64,000 bases of DNA from Actinoplanes sp. NBRC 103695. GTDB taxonomy: Bacteria; Actinomycetota; Actinomycetes; Mycobacteriales; Micromonosporaceae. The notes below the pieces were generated by a model that worked only from the letters and a program-made list of their open reading frames with translations, was not told where the DNA came from and ran no database searches. This document shows, piece by piece, positions 24,010 through 30,717 of this stretch. Within the stretch, counting starts at the first letter, position 1. Each line of letters starts with the position of its first letter. The stretch lies in contig NZ_BSTL01000001.1 of the NCBI RefSeq assembly GCF_030269485.1, forward strand, positions 1 through 64,000. The letters are read 5' to 3'. Position numbers and translations under genes: made by a program.

Positions 24010-26064
24010 TCAGTCGCCGGCCGGGAGGCTGAGCGACCTGCGCAGGAAGTCCAGCTCGAAGGCCCACAGGTTCTTCGTGTAACCGCCCATGTGCGAGGCG
24101 CCGGGCAGCGGCAGGACCGTGTGCGGGCGGCCCGCCGCGAGCAGGGCCGCGGAGAGCCTCATCGTGTGCACGGGCAGCACGTTGTCGTCGACCATCCCGT
24201 GCACCAGCAGCAGCGGGCGGCGCAGGTTCGGCGCGTCGGCGATCAGCGAGCCGTGCGCGTACCGCTCCGGGTTCTCCGCCGGGAGGCCGAGCACCCGCTC
24301 CTGCCAGTGCGAGCTGTAGAGCAGCTGGTCGGTGACCGGGGCGCCGGCGACACCGGCGTGGAACACGTCCGGGCGGCGCAGCACCGCCAGCGCGGCCAGG
24401 TAGCCGCCCGCCGACCAGCCGCGGATGCCGACCCTGGTCAGATCCAGGTCGCCGAACCGCTCGGCGGCCGCGTGCAGGGCGTCCACCTGGTCCTCCAGGC
24501 GCGGTCCGGCGTGGTCGTCACCCCGGCCCCGCTCCCAGCGCGGCCCGCGACCGGGTGTGCCGCGGCCGTCCGCCACCACCACCGCGAAGCCCTGGTCGGC
24601 GAACCACTGCGACCCCCAGTAGCGGTGGCGGGAGTGCTCGACCTTCTGCGCCGCCGTCCCGCCGTACGGGTCCATCAGCACCGGCAGCGACGCCGAACCC
24701 GGCACGTGCCCGGTCGGGAAGAGCACCGCCGTGCGCACTCCCCGCTCACCGAGCGCGACGATCCGCGGCCGTGGCCGGACCGGCGACTCGGCGGCCACGC
24801 TGCGCAGGGCGTGACCGTTCACGGTGACCCGCGCGTCGTCCAGGTCGAGCGACGTGATCACGGTGACCCCACCGGCGCGGCTGCCCGCGTGGATCCCCGG
24901 CGCCGTGGTCACCCGGACCGGGCCGTCGGCGGCCGACCAGGTCCAGAGATGCCGCTCGGTCGGCTCCTCCCGCCCCGCGAACAGCACCGTGTCACCGTCG
25001 ACCGACAGCACCTCCTCCATCTGCAGGCCGGGCGGCGTCACCGGCTCGCCGTCCACGCTCAGCCGCCGGGTGTCGCCGTCGTCCACCGTCCAGACCAGCG
25101 CCCCCGACCCGGTACGCGCCGGCACGCCGTCGACGATCGTGGTCCACCTCGGGTCGGTGTCCTCGCGCAGCACGGTCGTCGCGCCGGTCGCCGGATCCAC
25201 CGTCAGCACCCGCATCACGGTCTGCCGGCGGTTCTGCACGACCACCAGCGGGCCGGTCGCGTCCCAGAGCGCCCGGGTCACGTACTCGAACTCCGCCCGG
25301 TCCCAGCTCACCTCGACGCGGGTGCCGTCCAGGCCGAGCAGGTGCAGGCCGACGTCGGCGTTCGGGGTGCCCGCCGCCGGATAGCGCAACGTGACCGGCG
25401 GCTTCTCCGGGTGACCCGGGTCGGCGATGTGCCAGACCCGCACCGGCGAGTTGTCCACCCGGGCGGCCAGCACCGCGGTGCCGTCCGGCGCCCACCAGAA
25501 ACCGGCGAAGCGGCCCATCGACTCGGCCGCCTCGTGCTCCGGCAGGCCCCACGTGACCTCCGGGCCGTCCGGGGCGGCCAGCACCCGGTCGTCCTTGCCG
25601 CCGCGGCCGACCGCGCGCAGGACGCCTTCGCAGACGTACGCGACGGTCCGGCCGGTCGGGTCGAGGCGCGCCTCGGCGGCGGGCTCCTGCGCGCCCAGGT
25701 CGGTGACCTCGCCGGACGTCACGTCGGCCGCGTACAGGCGACCCGCCACGGTGAAGACGGCCGTGCGTACGCCCGCGTCCGTGCCGTAGGAACCGATCCC
25801 GGCCGAGCGATCCCGCGTCCGCTCCCGCCGCGCCCGCTCCTGCTCGGAGAGCGGAGCCTCCGGGCCCGCGCCGAGCGCCGCCCCGTCCACCAGCAGGTGC
25901 TCGGTCCGGGTCCCAGGATCGAAGGACCAGAGATGGTGTACGCGGTCCGTGCCGCCGTTCGACCGCAGGAACAGCACCCGCGAACCGTCCGGGGCGATGG
26001 TGAAGTGGTGCGCGCGTCCCAGGGAGAAGCCCAGCGTCTCGGCCACAAGATCGGGGAAGGTCAT
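24010..26064 (-). CDS. S9-family serine peptidase (dipeptidyl peptidase IV-like)
   Basis: The protein has 684 residues. The first 400 are beta-propeller repeats (DGSRVLFLRSN; APDGTAVLAAR). The C-terminal alpha/beta-hydrolase domain has GWSAGG (S551), HGMVDDN (D626) and GASHMGG (H658) as the catalytic triad. VVVADGRGTPGRGPRWERG precedes it, as in DPP4-type enzymes. No signal peptide is present, so it is probably a cytosolic peptidase acting on short peptides. ATG 26064 is chosen; a GTG six bases upstream is possible. It is convergent with the M15 gene (9-bp gap). Confidence 0.92.
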   Translation of the reverse strand: MTFPDLVAETLGFSLGRAHHFTIAPDGSRVLFLRSNGGTDRVHHLWSFDPGTRTEHLLVDGAALGAGPEAPLSEQERARRERTRDRSAGIGSYGTDAGVRTAVFTVAGRLYAADVTSGEVTDLGAQEPAAEARLDPTGRTVAYVCEGVLRAVGRGGKDDRVLAAPDGPEVTWGLPEHEAAESMGRFAGFWWAPDGTAVLAARVDNSPVRVWHIADPGHPEKPPVTLRYPAAGTPNADVGLHLLGLDGTRVEVSWDRAEFEYVTRALWDATGPLVVVQNRRQTVMRVLTVDPATGATTVLREDTDPRWTTIVDGVPARTGSGALVWTVDDGDTRRLSVDGEPVTPPGLQMEEVLSVDGDTVLFAGREEPTERHLWTWSAADGPVRVTTAPGIHAGSRAGGVTVITSLDLDDARVTVNGHALRSVAAESPVRPRPRIVALGERGVRTAVLFPTGHVPGSASLPVLMDPYGGTAAQKVEHSRHRYWGSQWFADQGFAVVVADGRGTPGRGPRWERGRGDDHAGPRLEDQVDALHAAAERFGDLDLTRVGIRGWSAGGYLAALAVLRRPDVFHAGVAGAPVTDQLLYSSHWQERVLGLPAENPERYAHGSLIADAPNLRRPLLLVHGMVDDNVLPVHTMRLSAALLAAGRPHTVLPLPGASHMGGYTKNLWAFELDFLRRSLSLPAGD

Positions 26065-26081
26065 GGGCACACGTTAATCCG

Positions 26082-26110
26082 TTGCCCGCTCGGGCTGGGG
26101 TTCCTACCGT
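26082..26110 (+). promoter_or_regulatory. Probable tRNA-Gly promoter
   Basis: TTGCCC (26082-26087) and TACCGT (26105-26110) are spaced by 17 bp, about 43 bases upstream of the tRNA. The match to sigma-70-type consensus is partial. Confidence 0.4.
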
Positions 26111-26152
26111 AGAGATCACCACCTCATCGGTGGGATCCACAGTGGATTTGCT

Positions 26153-26225
26153 GCGGTTGTGGCTCAGTTGGTAGAGCGCCACCTTGCCAAGGTGGAGGTC
26201 GCCGGTTCGAACCCGGTCAACCGCT
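26153..26225 (+). tRNA. tRNA-Gly(GCC)
   Basis: The cloverleaf folds fully: acceptor GCGGTTG (26153-26159) with CAACCGC (26218-26224), D arm GCTC/GAGC, anticodon stem CCACC/GGTGG with loop TTGCCAA giving anticodon GCC, and T arm with TTCGAAC loop. The discriminator base is T26225 and CCA is not encoded. No integrated element was seen at its 3' end. Confidence 0.95.
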
Positions 26226-26247
26226 CGACGGTGAAAGGAGACGCGGG

Positions 26248-26703
26248 GTGAGCGACGTGCTTGTCCTCAACGCCGACCTCGGCCCGCTGCACCGGGTCAG
26301 TGTCCGGCACGCCGTGCGCATGCTCGTCCGGGAGGTCGCCGAGGTCCACGAGGCCCGGCCCGACCGGCTGATCGGCGTGTGGCCGGTGCCCACCGTCGTC
26401 CGGCTGGTCAGCTACGTGGTGACGCGCTGGCGGCACAGCCGCGGGCCGTCCTGGTCCCGGGCCGGGGTGCTCGGCCGGGACAGGCGGCGGTGCGCGTACT
26501 GCGGGCGGACCGCGACCACCATCGACCACGTGCTGCCCCGCTCGCGAGGCGGCGGCAACAGCTGGCTCAACACCGTGGCCGCCTGTGGCGGTTGCAACCA
26601 GCGCAAGGGCGACCGGACGCCGGCCGAGGCGCGCATGCCGCTGCGGTACGCGCCCTCGGTCCCCACGTGGGCCTCCCTTGCCGACTTCCGCCCCGGCCGA
26701 TGA
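26248..26703 (+). CDS. HNH endonuclease family protein
   Basis: The 151-residue protein has the C-terminal HNH fold: RRCAYCGRTATTIDHVLPRS, then SWLNTVAACGGCNQRKGDRT. Two CxxC pairs bind structural zinc, and DHV with the following Asn and Lys residues form the nuclease centre. This is the common stand-alone actinobacterial HNH protein of about 150-170 residues, whose biological role is unclear. GTG 26248 follows AAAGGAG by seven bases. It lies directly after tRNA-Gly and overlaps the next gene by ATGA. Confidence 0.9.
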   Translation: MSDVLVLNADLGPLHRVSVRHAVRMLVREVAEVHEARPDRLIGVWPVPTVVRLVSYVVTRWRHSRGPSWSRAGVLGRDRRRCAYCGRTATTIDHVLPRSRGGGNSWLNTVAACGGCNQRKGDRTPAEARMPLRYAPSVPTWASLADFRPGR

Positions 26704-26771
26704 CTCCACCTGGGCCGACAACTCCACCTGGGCCGGTGACTCCGCCCGGGTCGGTGACTTCACCCGGGTCG
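26700..26771 (+). repeat. 18-bp tandem repeat, 4 copies, N-terminus of serine hydrolase
   Basis: Units start at 26700, 26718, 26736 and 26754 (for example GTGACTCCGCCCGGGTCG) and encode MTPPGP, TTPPGP, VTPPGS and VTSPGS. The GTG of later units gives several possible starts. Confidence 0.8.
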
Positions 26772-28226
26772 GTGACGGACGTGCTGTTGCCGCGTTCGTC
26801 ACCGGCCGCCCAGGGGATCTCGAGCCGGTCCATCGGCGCGCTGCTGGACTGGTTCGAGGAACGGGCGGTCGAGGGCCACTCGGTCATGGTCGTACGCCAC
26901 GGGCACGTCGTCGCCGAGGGCTGGTGGACGCCGTACTCGGCCGGCCGCCCCACGCTGCTCTACTCGATGACCAAGTCCTTCACCGCGATGGCGGCCGGGC
27001 TGGTGATCTCGGACGGGCTGCTCGCGCTCGACGACCGGGTGGTCGACGTGCTGCCCGACCACGTGCCGGACGACGTCTCGGAACAGGGCCGCCGCATCAC
27101 GGTGCACCACCTGCTGTCGATGACCGTCGGGCACGGCGAGGACAGCCTCTACGAGGCGTGGGAGCGGGAACCGGGCGACCTGGTCAAGGGCTTTCTGCGG
27201 GTGCCGTTCCCGCAGACCGAGGGTAGACAGTTCGTCTACGACAACGCGACCACGTTCCTCCTGGCCCGGATGGTCGAGAGGGTCAGCGGCCGAGACCTGC
27301 CGGACCTGCTCGACGAACGCCTCTTCCGGCCGATGGGCATCGACCACGCCGAGTGGGACCGGGTGGCGAGCGGCAAGGCGTTCGGTTTCCACGGCCTGCA
27401 CCTCACGACCGAGGCCGTCGCCGCCTTCGGTGAGCTGCTGCTGCGCGGCGGACGATGGGGCGACCGGCAGCTGATCCCGCGGGAGTGGGTCGACCTGGCC
27501 ACCCGGGCACACTCCGACGTCCCGCCGGCCGAGGACGACTCGGCGCGCGGCTACGGCTACCAGTTCTGGATCGCGGAGAACGGCTTCTACGCCTTCGGCG
27601 CCTTCGGCCAGAGCTGCGTGGTCATCCCGTCGCTCGACCTCGTCGTCGCCGTGACCAGCCACGACACGCTGCCGTCGTCCATGCCGGACGCGGTCTGGAA
27701 CCGCCTGGCACCCGGCATCGGCCACCCGGGCAGCGAGCGGGACGACGAGATCCTCGCCGAGCGGCTGCGGCGGCTGTCGTTCCCGCTGGTGACGGGTTCG
27801 GCCGAGCCGGGGCGCTCCGCGACGGCGACGATCGTCGACGCACCGGACTCGGCGCTGCCCGCGGGTTCCCCGGTGCTGGTCGAACCGGTCGTCGGCGGAT
27901 GGCGGCTGAGTCTCGGGCCGATCCGCGGTCTGGGGCCGATCCGCGCTCTCGAGTCGATCCGCGCTCTCGGGCCGATCCGCGGTCTCGAGGCCGGCCACGG
28001 CGAGTGGCGGGAGAGCGCGCCGCTCGGCCGGCCGGTCGTCGCGTCCGGCGCCTGGCAGGGCGACACGTTCGTCGCCCAGATCTTCGTCATCACCACCCCG
28101 CACTGGGTGCGGCTGGTGGTCGACGGCGACACGGCGACCGCGACCTGGAGCATCGTGCCGCTGACCAAGCCCGACCTGGCTTTGCACCTGCGGGCGCCGC
28201 TGATGACGCGACCCGACGTGGCGTAG
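26700..28226 (+). CDS. Serine hydrolase, class C beta-lactamase family
   Basis: The protein has 508 residues. The beta-lactamase fold carries SMTKSF (SxxK nucleophile), YDNAT (YxN) and a Gly-rich final motif near FGAFGQS in place of HTG. VHHLLSMTVGHGED is the conserved helix after the active site. The first 24 residues are four copies of a TPPGP-like hexapeptide from an 18-bp DNA repeat, and a second 18-bp array encodes GPIRAL repeats near residue 410. ATG 26700 overlaps the HNH stop; the GTG at 26772 is an alternative start that would skip the repeats. It probably acts on D-amino-acid-containing esters or peptides; the exact substrate is unknown. Confidence 0.85.
   Translation: MTPPGPTTPPGPVTPPGSVTSPGSVTDVLLPRSSPAAQGISSRSIGALLDWFEERAVEGHSVMVVRHGHVVAEGWWTPYSAGRPTLLYSMTKSFTAMAAGLVISDGLLALDDRVVDVLPDHVPDDVSEQGRRITVHHLLSMTVGHGEDSLYEAWEREPGDLVKGFLRVPFPQTEGRQFVYDNATTFLLARMVERVSGRDLPDLLDERLFRPMGIDHAEWDRVASGKAFGFHGLHLTTEAVAAFGELLLRGGRWGDRQLIPREWVDLATRAHSDVPPAEDDSARGYGYQFWIAENGFYAFGAFGQSCVVIPSLDLVVAVTSHDTLPSSMPDAVWNRLAPGIGHPGSERDDEILAERLRRLSFPLVTGSAEPGRSATATIVDAPDSALPAGSPVLVEPVVGGWRLSLGPIRGLGPIRALESIRALGPIRGLEAGHGEWRESAPLGRPVVASGAWQGDTFVAQIFVITTPHWVRLVVDGDTATATWSIVPLTKPDLALHLRAPLMTRPDVA
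27915..27986 (+). repeat. 18-bp tandem repeat, 4 copies, within serine hydrolase
   Basis: Units start at 27915, 27933, 27951 and 27969 (for example GGGCCGATCCGCGCTCTC), encoding GPIRGL, GPIRAL, ESIRAL and GPIRGL in frame, between two conserved parts of the protein. Confidence 0.8.
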
Positions 28227-28232
28227 GCCGTC

Positions 28233-28610
28233 TTTCACCCTCGGTGTCCGGGACCGTGGCGATGCCCGGTTTCAGCGCCTACACCGCGAGCAAATACGCG
28301 CTGGAAGGTCTCGCCGAGTCCCTGGCGGTGGAGGCCGGCCAATGCGGGGTCAAGGTGACCATCCTGCGGCTCGGGCCGTTCGCGACCGCGTACGGGGACA
28401 ACGCCCGGCTTCGGCGCACCCGGTCGAGGATTACCAGCCCTTGGTCAGTGGAATGAGGGACGGGGTCCGGGCGCTCGCCACCAGCGGCATGGGCAGCCTG
28501 CCGAGCCACTTCGCCGACGTGGTGCGCCGCGTGGCCGACCTGTCGTCGCCGCCATTACGTCTGCCCGTGGGGCCGCTCGCCCTCGCCATGCTCGATCCGC
28601 ACGCCGCACC
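28233..28610 (+). pseudogene. Short-chain dehydrogenase (SDR) remnant with frameshift
   Basis: Right after the serine hydrolase stop, one frame reads SGTVAMPGFSAYTASKYALE and then GLAESLAVEAGQCGVKVTIL, the YxxxK active-site region of classical SDRs. The frame is lost near 28412. A second frame continues with HPVEDYQPLVSGMRDG and SSPPLRLPVGPLALAML, the usual SDR C-terminus. The NAD(P)-binding N-terminus (TGxxxGxG) is absent, so the gene is truncated and frameshifted. Its remains run into the 14-bp repeat array. Confidence 0.75.
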
Positions 28611-28643
28611 TTGCGCGGGCCGCATCCCGGGCGCCGCACCTTG

Positions 28644-28740
28644 CGCACCCCGCGCGCAGCATCCCGCGCGCAGCATCCCGCGCGCAGCATCCCGCGCGCA
28701 GCATCCCGCGCGCCGCACCCCGCGCGCAGCACCCCGCGCC
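28644..28740 (+). repeat. 14-bp tandem repeat, about 7 copies
   Basis: Four identical AGCATCCCGCGCGC units (28658-28713) are flanked by variant units (28644-28657, 28714-28740). The 14-bp period breaks the reading frame and the array lies in non-coding DNA after the SDR remnant. Confidence 0.88.
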
Positions 28741-28763
28741 GCTTGCCTCCGGTCGGCGCTTTC

Positions 28764-29639
28764 TCAGCTGCCCTGGCGTGGGGTCGGCACCTGATGCCGC
28801 GCCGGGTAGCCGAGGAGCTCGATCAGGTTGCCGGTCGCTGTCGCGAACGCCTGGTAGATGTCGTCGTCGAAGTGGTTCTGCCAGTCGCCGGCGGCGCCCT
28901 TGCGATAGTGCGAGACCGCCTGGTTGCCGCGCATCCGGTCGAAGCTGTACCGGTCGCGCAGCGTCGTCAGATCATCCGGCGGGACGACGATGCCGCAGTG
29001 CCGCAGCAGGCGGTCCAACTCCTCGGCCTGCCGTGCCCCGGTCGGGTCCTCGTAGCGGAACAGCGCGATGCGCTCGTCCTCGGCGGCGGTCGCCCAGGAG
29101 CGCAGCGCCCGGAAAGTGCCCTTCTTGTTCAGGTGGCCGATCAGGTGGATCAGGCCGTCCTTTTCCGGCTTGCCGGCGAGTTGCCGGCGCAATTCCGGGA
29201 TGTCGCCCATCGGGCCGTGCGTTTTCAGCGTCGAGAAATAGTTCGATACGACCATGTCGCGTGGATCGCGATAGACGAAGAATGCGCGCCAGGTGTCCGG
29301 CTTGGGAACGGTCTCGAATTTCTGGTACGACAGGAACATCGAGAGCGCGACACGCCCGCGCGGCGGCGGTTCCGGATGTTGCCACTTGTAGTACCTCGGA
29401 ACGTACGGCAGCAGTCCGGAGTGGCGGTAGACGATCGGGTCGCCGAACAACGCCTTGATCCACTGGCTGGCGGTCTTGCGCGCCGCGCAGTGATAGATGT
29501 TGTCGAACGCGGAGCGGGTCGTGACCTGCACGGCGAATCGAAGGCGGACGTTGCGGGCCTCGAGCTGGGCGCGACGGGCGGCGACCCGCAGCGACTCGGG
29601 CGCGTTCTGCCTGGCGAAGGTGACGGTTCGATTGATCAT
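28764..29639 (-). CDS. Sulfotransferase
   Basis: The protein has about 291 residues. IYHCAARKTASQWIKALF is the 5'-phosphosulfate loop (compare RKxGTxW), and FVYRDPRDMVVSNYFS is the 3'-phosphate motif (RDPRD..VS), both binding the sulfate donor PAPS. The C-terminal DRYSFDRMRG and HYRKGAAGDWQNHF match the conserved KxGxxGxWxxxF region. The acceptor is unknown. Start ATG 29639 is chosen; an in-frame GTG at 29687 would add 16 residues including a rare TTA codon. A plausible promoter lies at 29727-29755. Confidence 0.85.
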   Translation of the reverse strand: MINRTVTFARQNAPESLRVAARRAQLEARNVRLRFAVQVTTRSAFDNIYHCAARKTASQWIKALFGDPIVYRHSGLLPYVPRYYKWQHPEPPPRGRVALSMFLSYQKFETVPKPDTWRAFFVYRDPRDMVVSNYFSTLKTHGPMGDIPELRRQLAGKPEKDGLIHLIGHLNKKGTFRALRSWATAAEDERIALFRYEDPTGARQAEELDRLLRHCGIVVPPDDLTTLRDRYSFDRMRGNQAVSHYRKGAAGDWQNHFDDDIYQAFATATGNLIELLGYPARHQVPTPRQGS

Positions 29640-29726
29640 CCTTGAGTCCCGATCGAGAATGGTCGTTAAATGGTGGCCGATCCCCACTTTTGACGATCGC
29701 TCGCGATGGTTCGCGTCAACCGCCCG

Positions 29727-29755
29727 ATAACACGAACCGTGCCGTGACTTTACAA
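29727..29755 (-). promoter_or_regulatory. Probable promoter of the sulfotransferase gene
   Basis: On the minus strand TTGTAA (29755-29750) and TGTTAT (29732-29727) are separated by exactly 17 bp in a locally AT-rich stretch. The expected transcription start near 29720 lies before both candidate start codons. Confidence 0.55.
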
Positions 29756-29784
29756 CAGAACGAGCCTCTCCGCAGTGATGGCCG

Positions 29785-29820
29785 GGAAATGCGGAATTCC
29801 TGCATTTCCTCTAGGAAATG
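29785..29820. promoter_or_regulatory. Near-perfect palindrome and overlapping alternative hairpin
   Basis: GGAAATGC (29785-29792) and GCATTTCC (29802-29809) flank GGAATTCC, making a 25-bp near-palindrome. CATTTCCT (29803-29810) can instead pair with AGGAAATG (29813-29820). The site lies about 30 bp upstream of the sulfotransferase -35, so it is a candidate regulator site. Confidence 0.45.
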
Positions 29821-29857
29821 AAAAAGAACCGCCGGGTCACTGGCGACCCGGCGGTTC
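29821..29857 (-). terminator. Rho-independent terminator of the DUF5808 gene
   Basis: GAACCGCCGGGTC (29826-29838) and its reverse complement (29845-29857) form a 13-bp stem with a 6-base loop, followed on the minus strand by TTTTTC. It lies 18 bases after the stop at 29876. Confidence 0.9.
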
Positions 29858-29875
29858 TCGGTGAAGTGGATCCGG

Positions 29876-30625
29876 TCAGTCCTCGGTGGACCTCGGACGG
29901 TCGGTGCTCGAGGATTCGTCACTCTGAGGAGTGACAGCCGGCGGTTTCTCACGCGGCGTGGCGGGCGTCGTGTCCGGCGGGTCCACCGCGTCCGGCGGGG
30001 TCTCGATGTCCGGCGGGTTGTCGGTCGCCGTCGGCGCGCCCAGATCCGGCGGAGTGATGGTCGGGGCCGGCGCCGGCGCGGCCGGCGCGTCCAGATCCGG
30101 CGGTGTCGTGGTGGACGCCGGCGGCGGGGGTGTGGCCGGTGCCGGGGCGGCGGGCGCGTCCAGGTCGGGCGGTGTCGTGGTGGACGCCGGCGGCGGGGGT
30201 GTGGCCGGTGCCGGGGCGGCGGGCGCGTCCAGGTCGGGCGGTGTCGTGGTGGACGCCGGCGGCGGGGGTGTGGCCGGTGCCGGCGGCGTGTCGGTGGGTG
30301 GCGGAGTGAAAGTGGCGCCCGGCGGCGGCGTGTCGGTGGGCGGCGGCGCCGGCGGGCCGGGCGGGTCGGCCAGGGCGGCCAGCCGGGCGAAGTTGACGCT
30401 CCAGCCCACCCCGAAGACCGGCGGCCCGACCAGTTTCGGGTTGTCCGGATCCCAGAGCTTCTGCTTGACGGTGTCCGCGGTCGGCGCCCGGAAGTCGTAC
30501 GGCACGCCGCCGACGTCTCCGTGCCAATCCCGATCCGCGGGTGACTTATCCAGCTCGCGCGCGACCGCAGCGCCCGTGAGGACGCCCGCGGCCGCCGCGA
30601 CGATCCGTGCCAGTGCGACGTTCAT
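29876..30625 (-). CDS. DUF5808 protein with long Pro/Thr-rich repeat tail
   Basis: The 249-residue protein starts with a short hydrophobic stretch (NVALARIVAAAAGVLTGAA), then a DUF5808-like core: WHGDVGGVPYDFRAPTADT, LWDPDNPKLVGPPVFGVGWS and VNFARL. The remaining 150 residues are Pro/Thr/Ala-rich and contain three 23-residue repeats of the type TPPPPASTTTPPDLDAP. DUF5808 usually sits in small membrane-associated actinobacterial proteins of unknown function. The tail is probably disordered and may span the cell wall. The gene has a strong terminator. An inverted repeat at 30663-30703 lies in its upstream region. Confidence 0.8.
   Translation of the reverse strand: MNVALARIVAAAAGVLTGAAVARELDKSPADRDWHGDVGGVPYDFRAPTADTVKQKLWDPDNPKLVGPPVFGVGWSVNFARLAALADPPGPPAPPPTDTPPPGATFTPPPTDTPPAPATPPPPASTTTPPDLDAPAAPAPATPPPPASTTTPPDLDAPAAPAPATPPPPASTTTPPDLDAPAAPAPAPTITPPDLGAPTATDNPPDIETPPDAVDPPDTTPATPREKPPAVTPQSDESSSTDRPRSTED
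30087..30293 (-). repeat. 69-bp tandem repeat, 3 copies, within the DUF5808 gene
   Basis: Near-identical 69-bp units begin at 30087, 30156 and 30225 and keep the frame (23 residues each). The second and third units are almost the same base for base, suggesting recent duplication. Confidence 0.85.
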
Positions 30626-30662
30626 CGGGCCAGCGTACGACTCCGGCGCGACCGGCTCCTGA

Positions 30663-30703
30663 GAGAACGAACGTTCCTTCTCTGGAAAAGAACGTTCGTT
30701 CTC
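30663..30703. promoter_or_regulatory. 14-bp-arm inverted repeat between S9 peptidase and DUF5808 genes
   Basis: GAGAACGAACGTTC (30663-30676) and its reverse complement (30690-30703) surround a 13-base spacer. Each arm contains the palindrome GAACGTTC. It could be a double operator for the DUF5808 promoter (TetR sites often contain AACGTTCGTT-like arms) or a terminator without U-tract for the S9 gene. Confidence 0.5.
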
Positions 30704-30717
30704 CGAAGGCCGGCGGA

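Noticed and set aside
30087..30293. Possible CRISPR-like array
   Set aside because: The 69-bp units are contiguous without unique spacers and encode a Pro/Thr-rich peptide repeat in frame.
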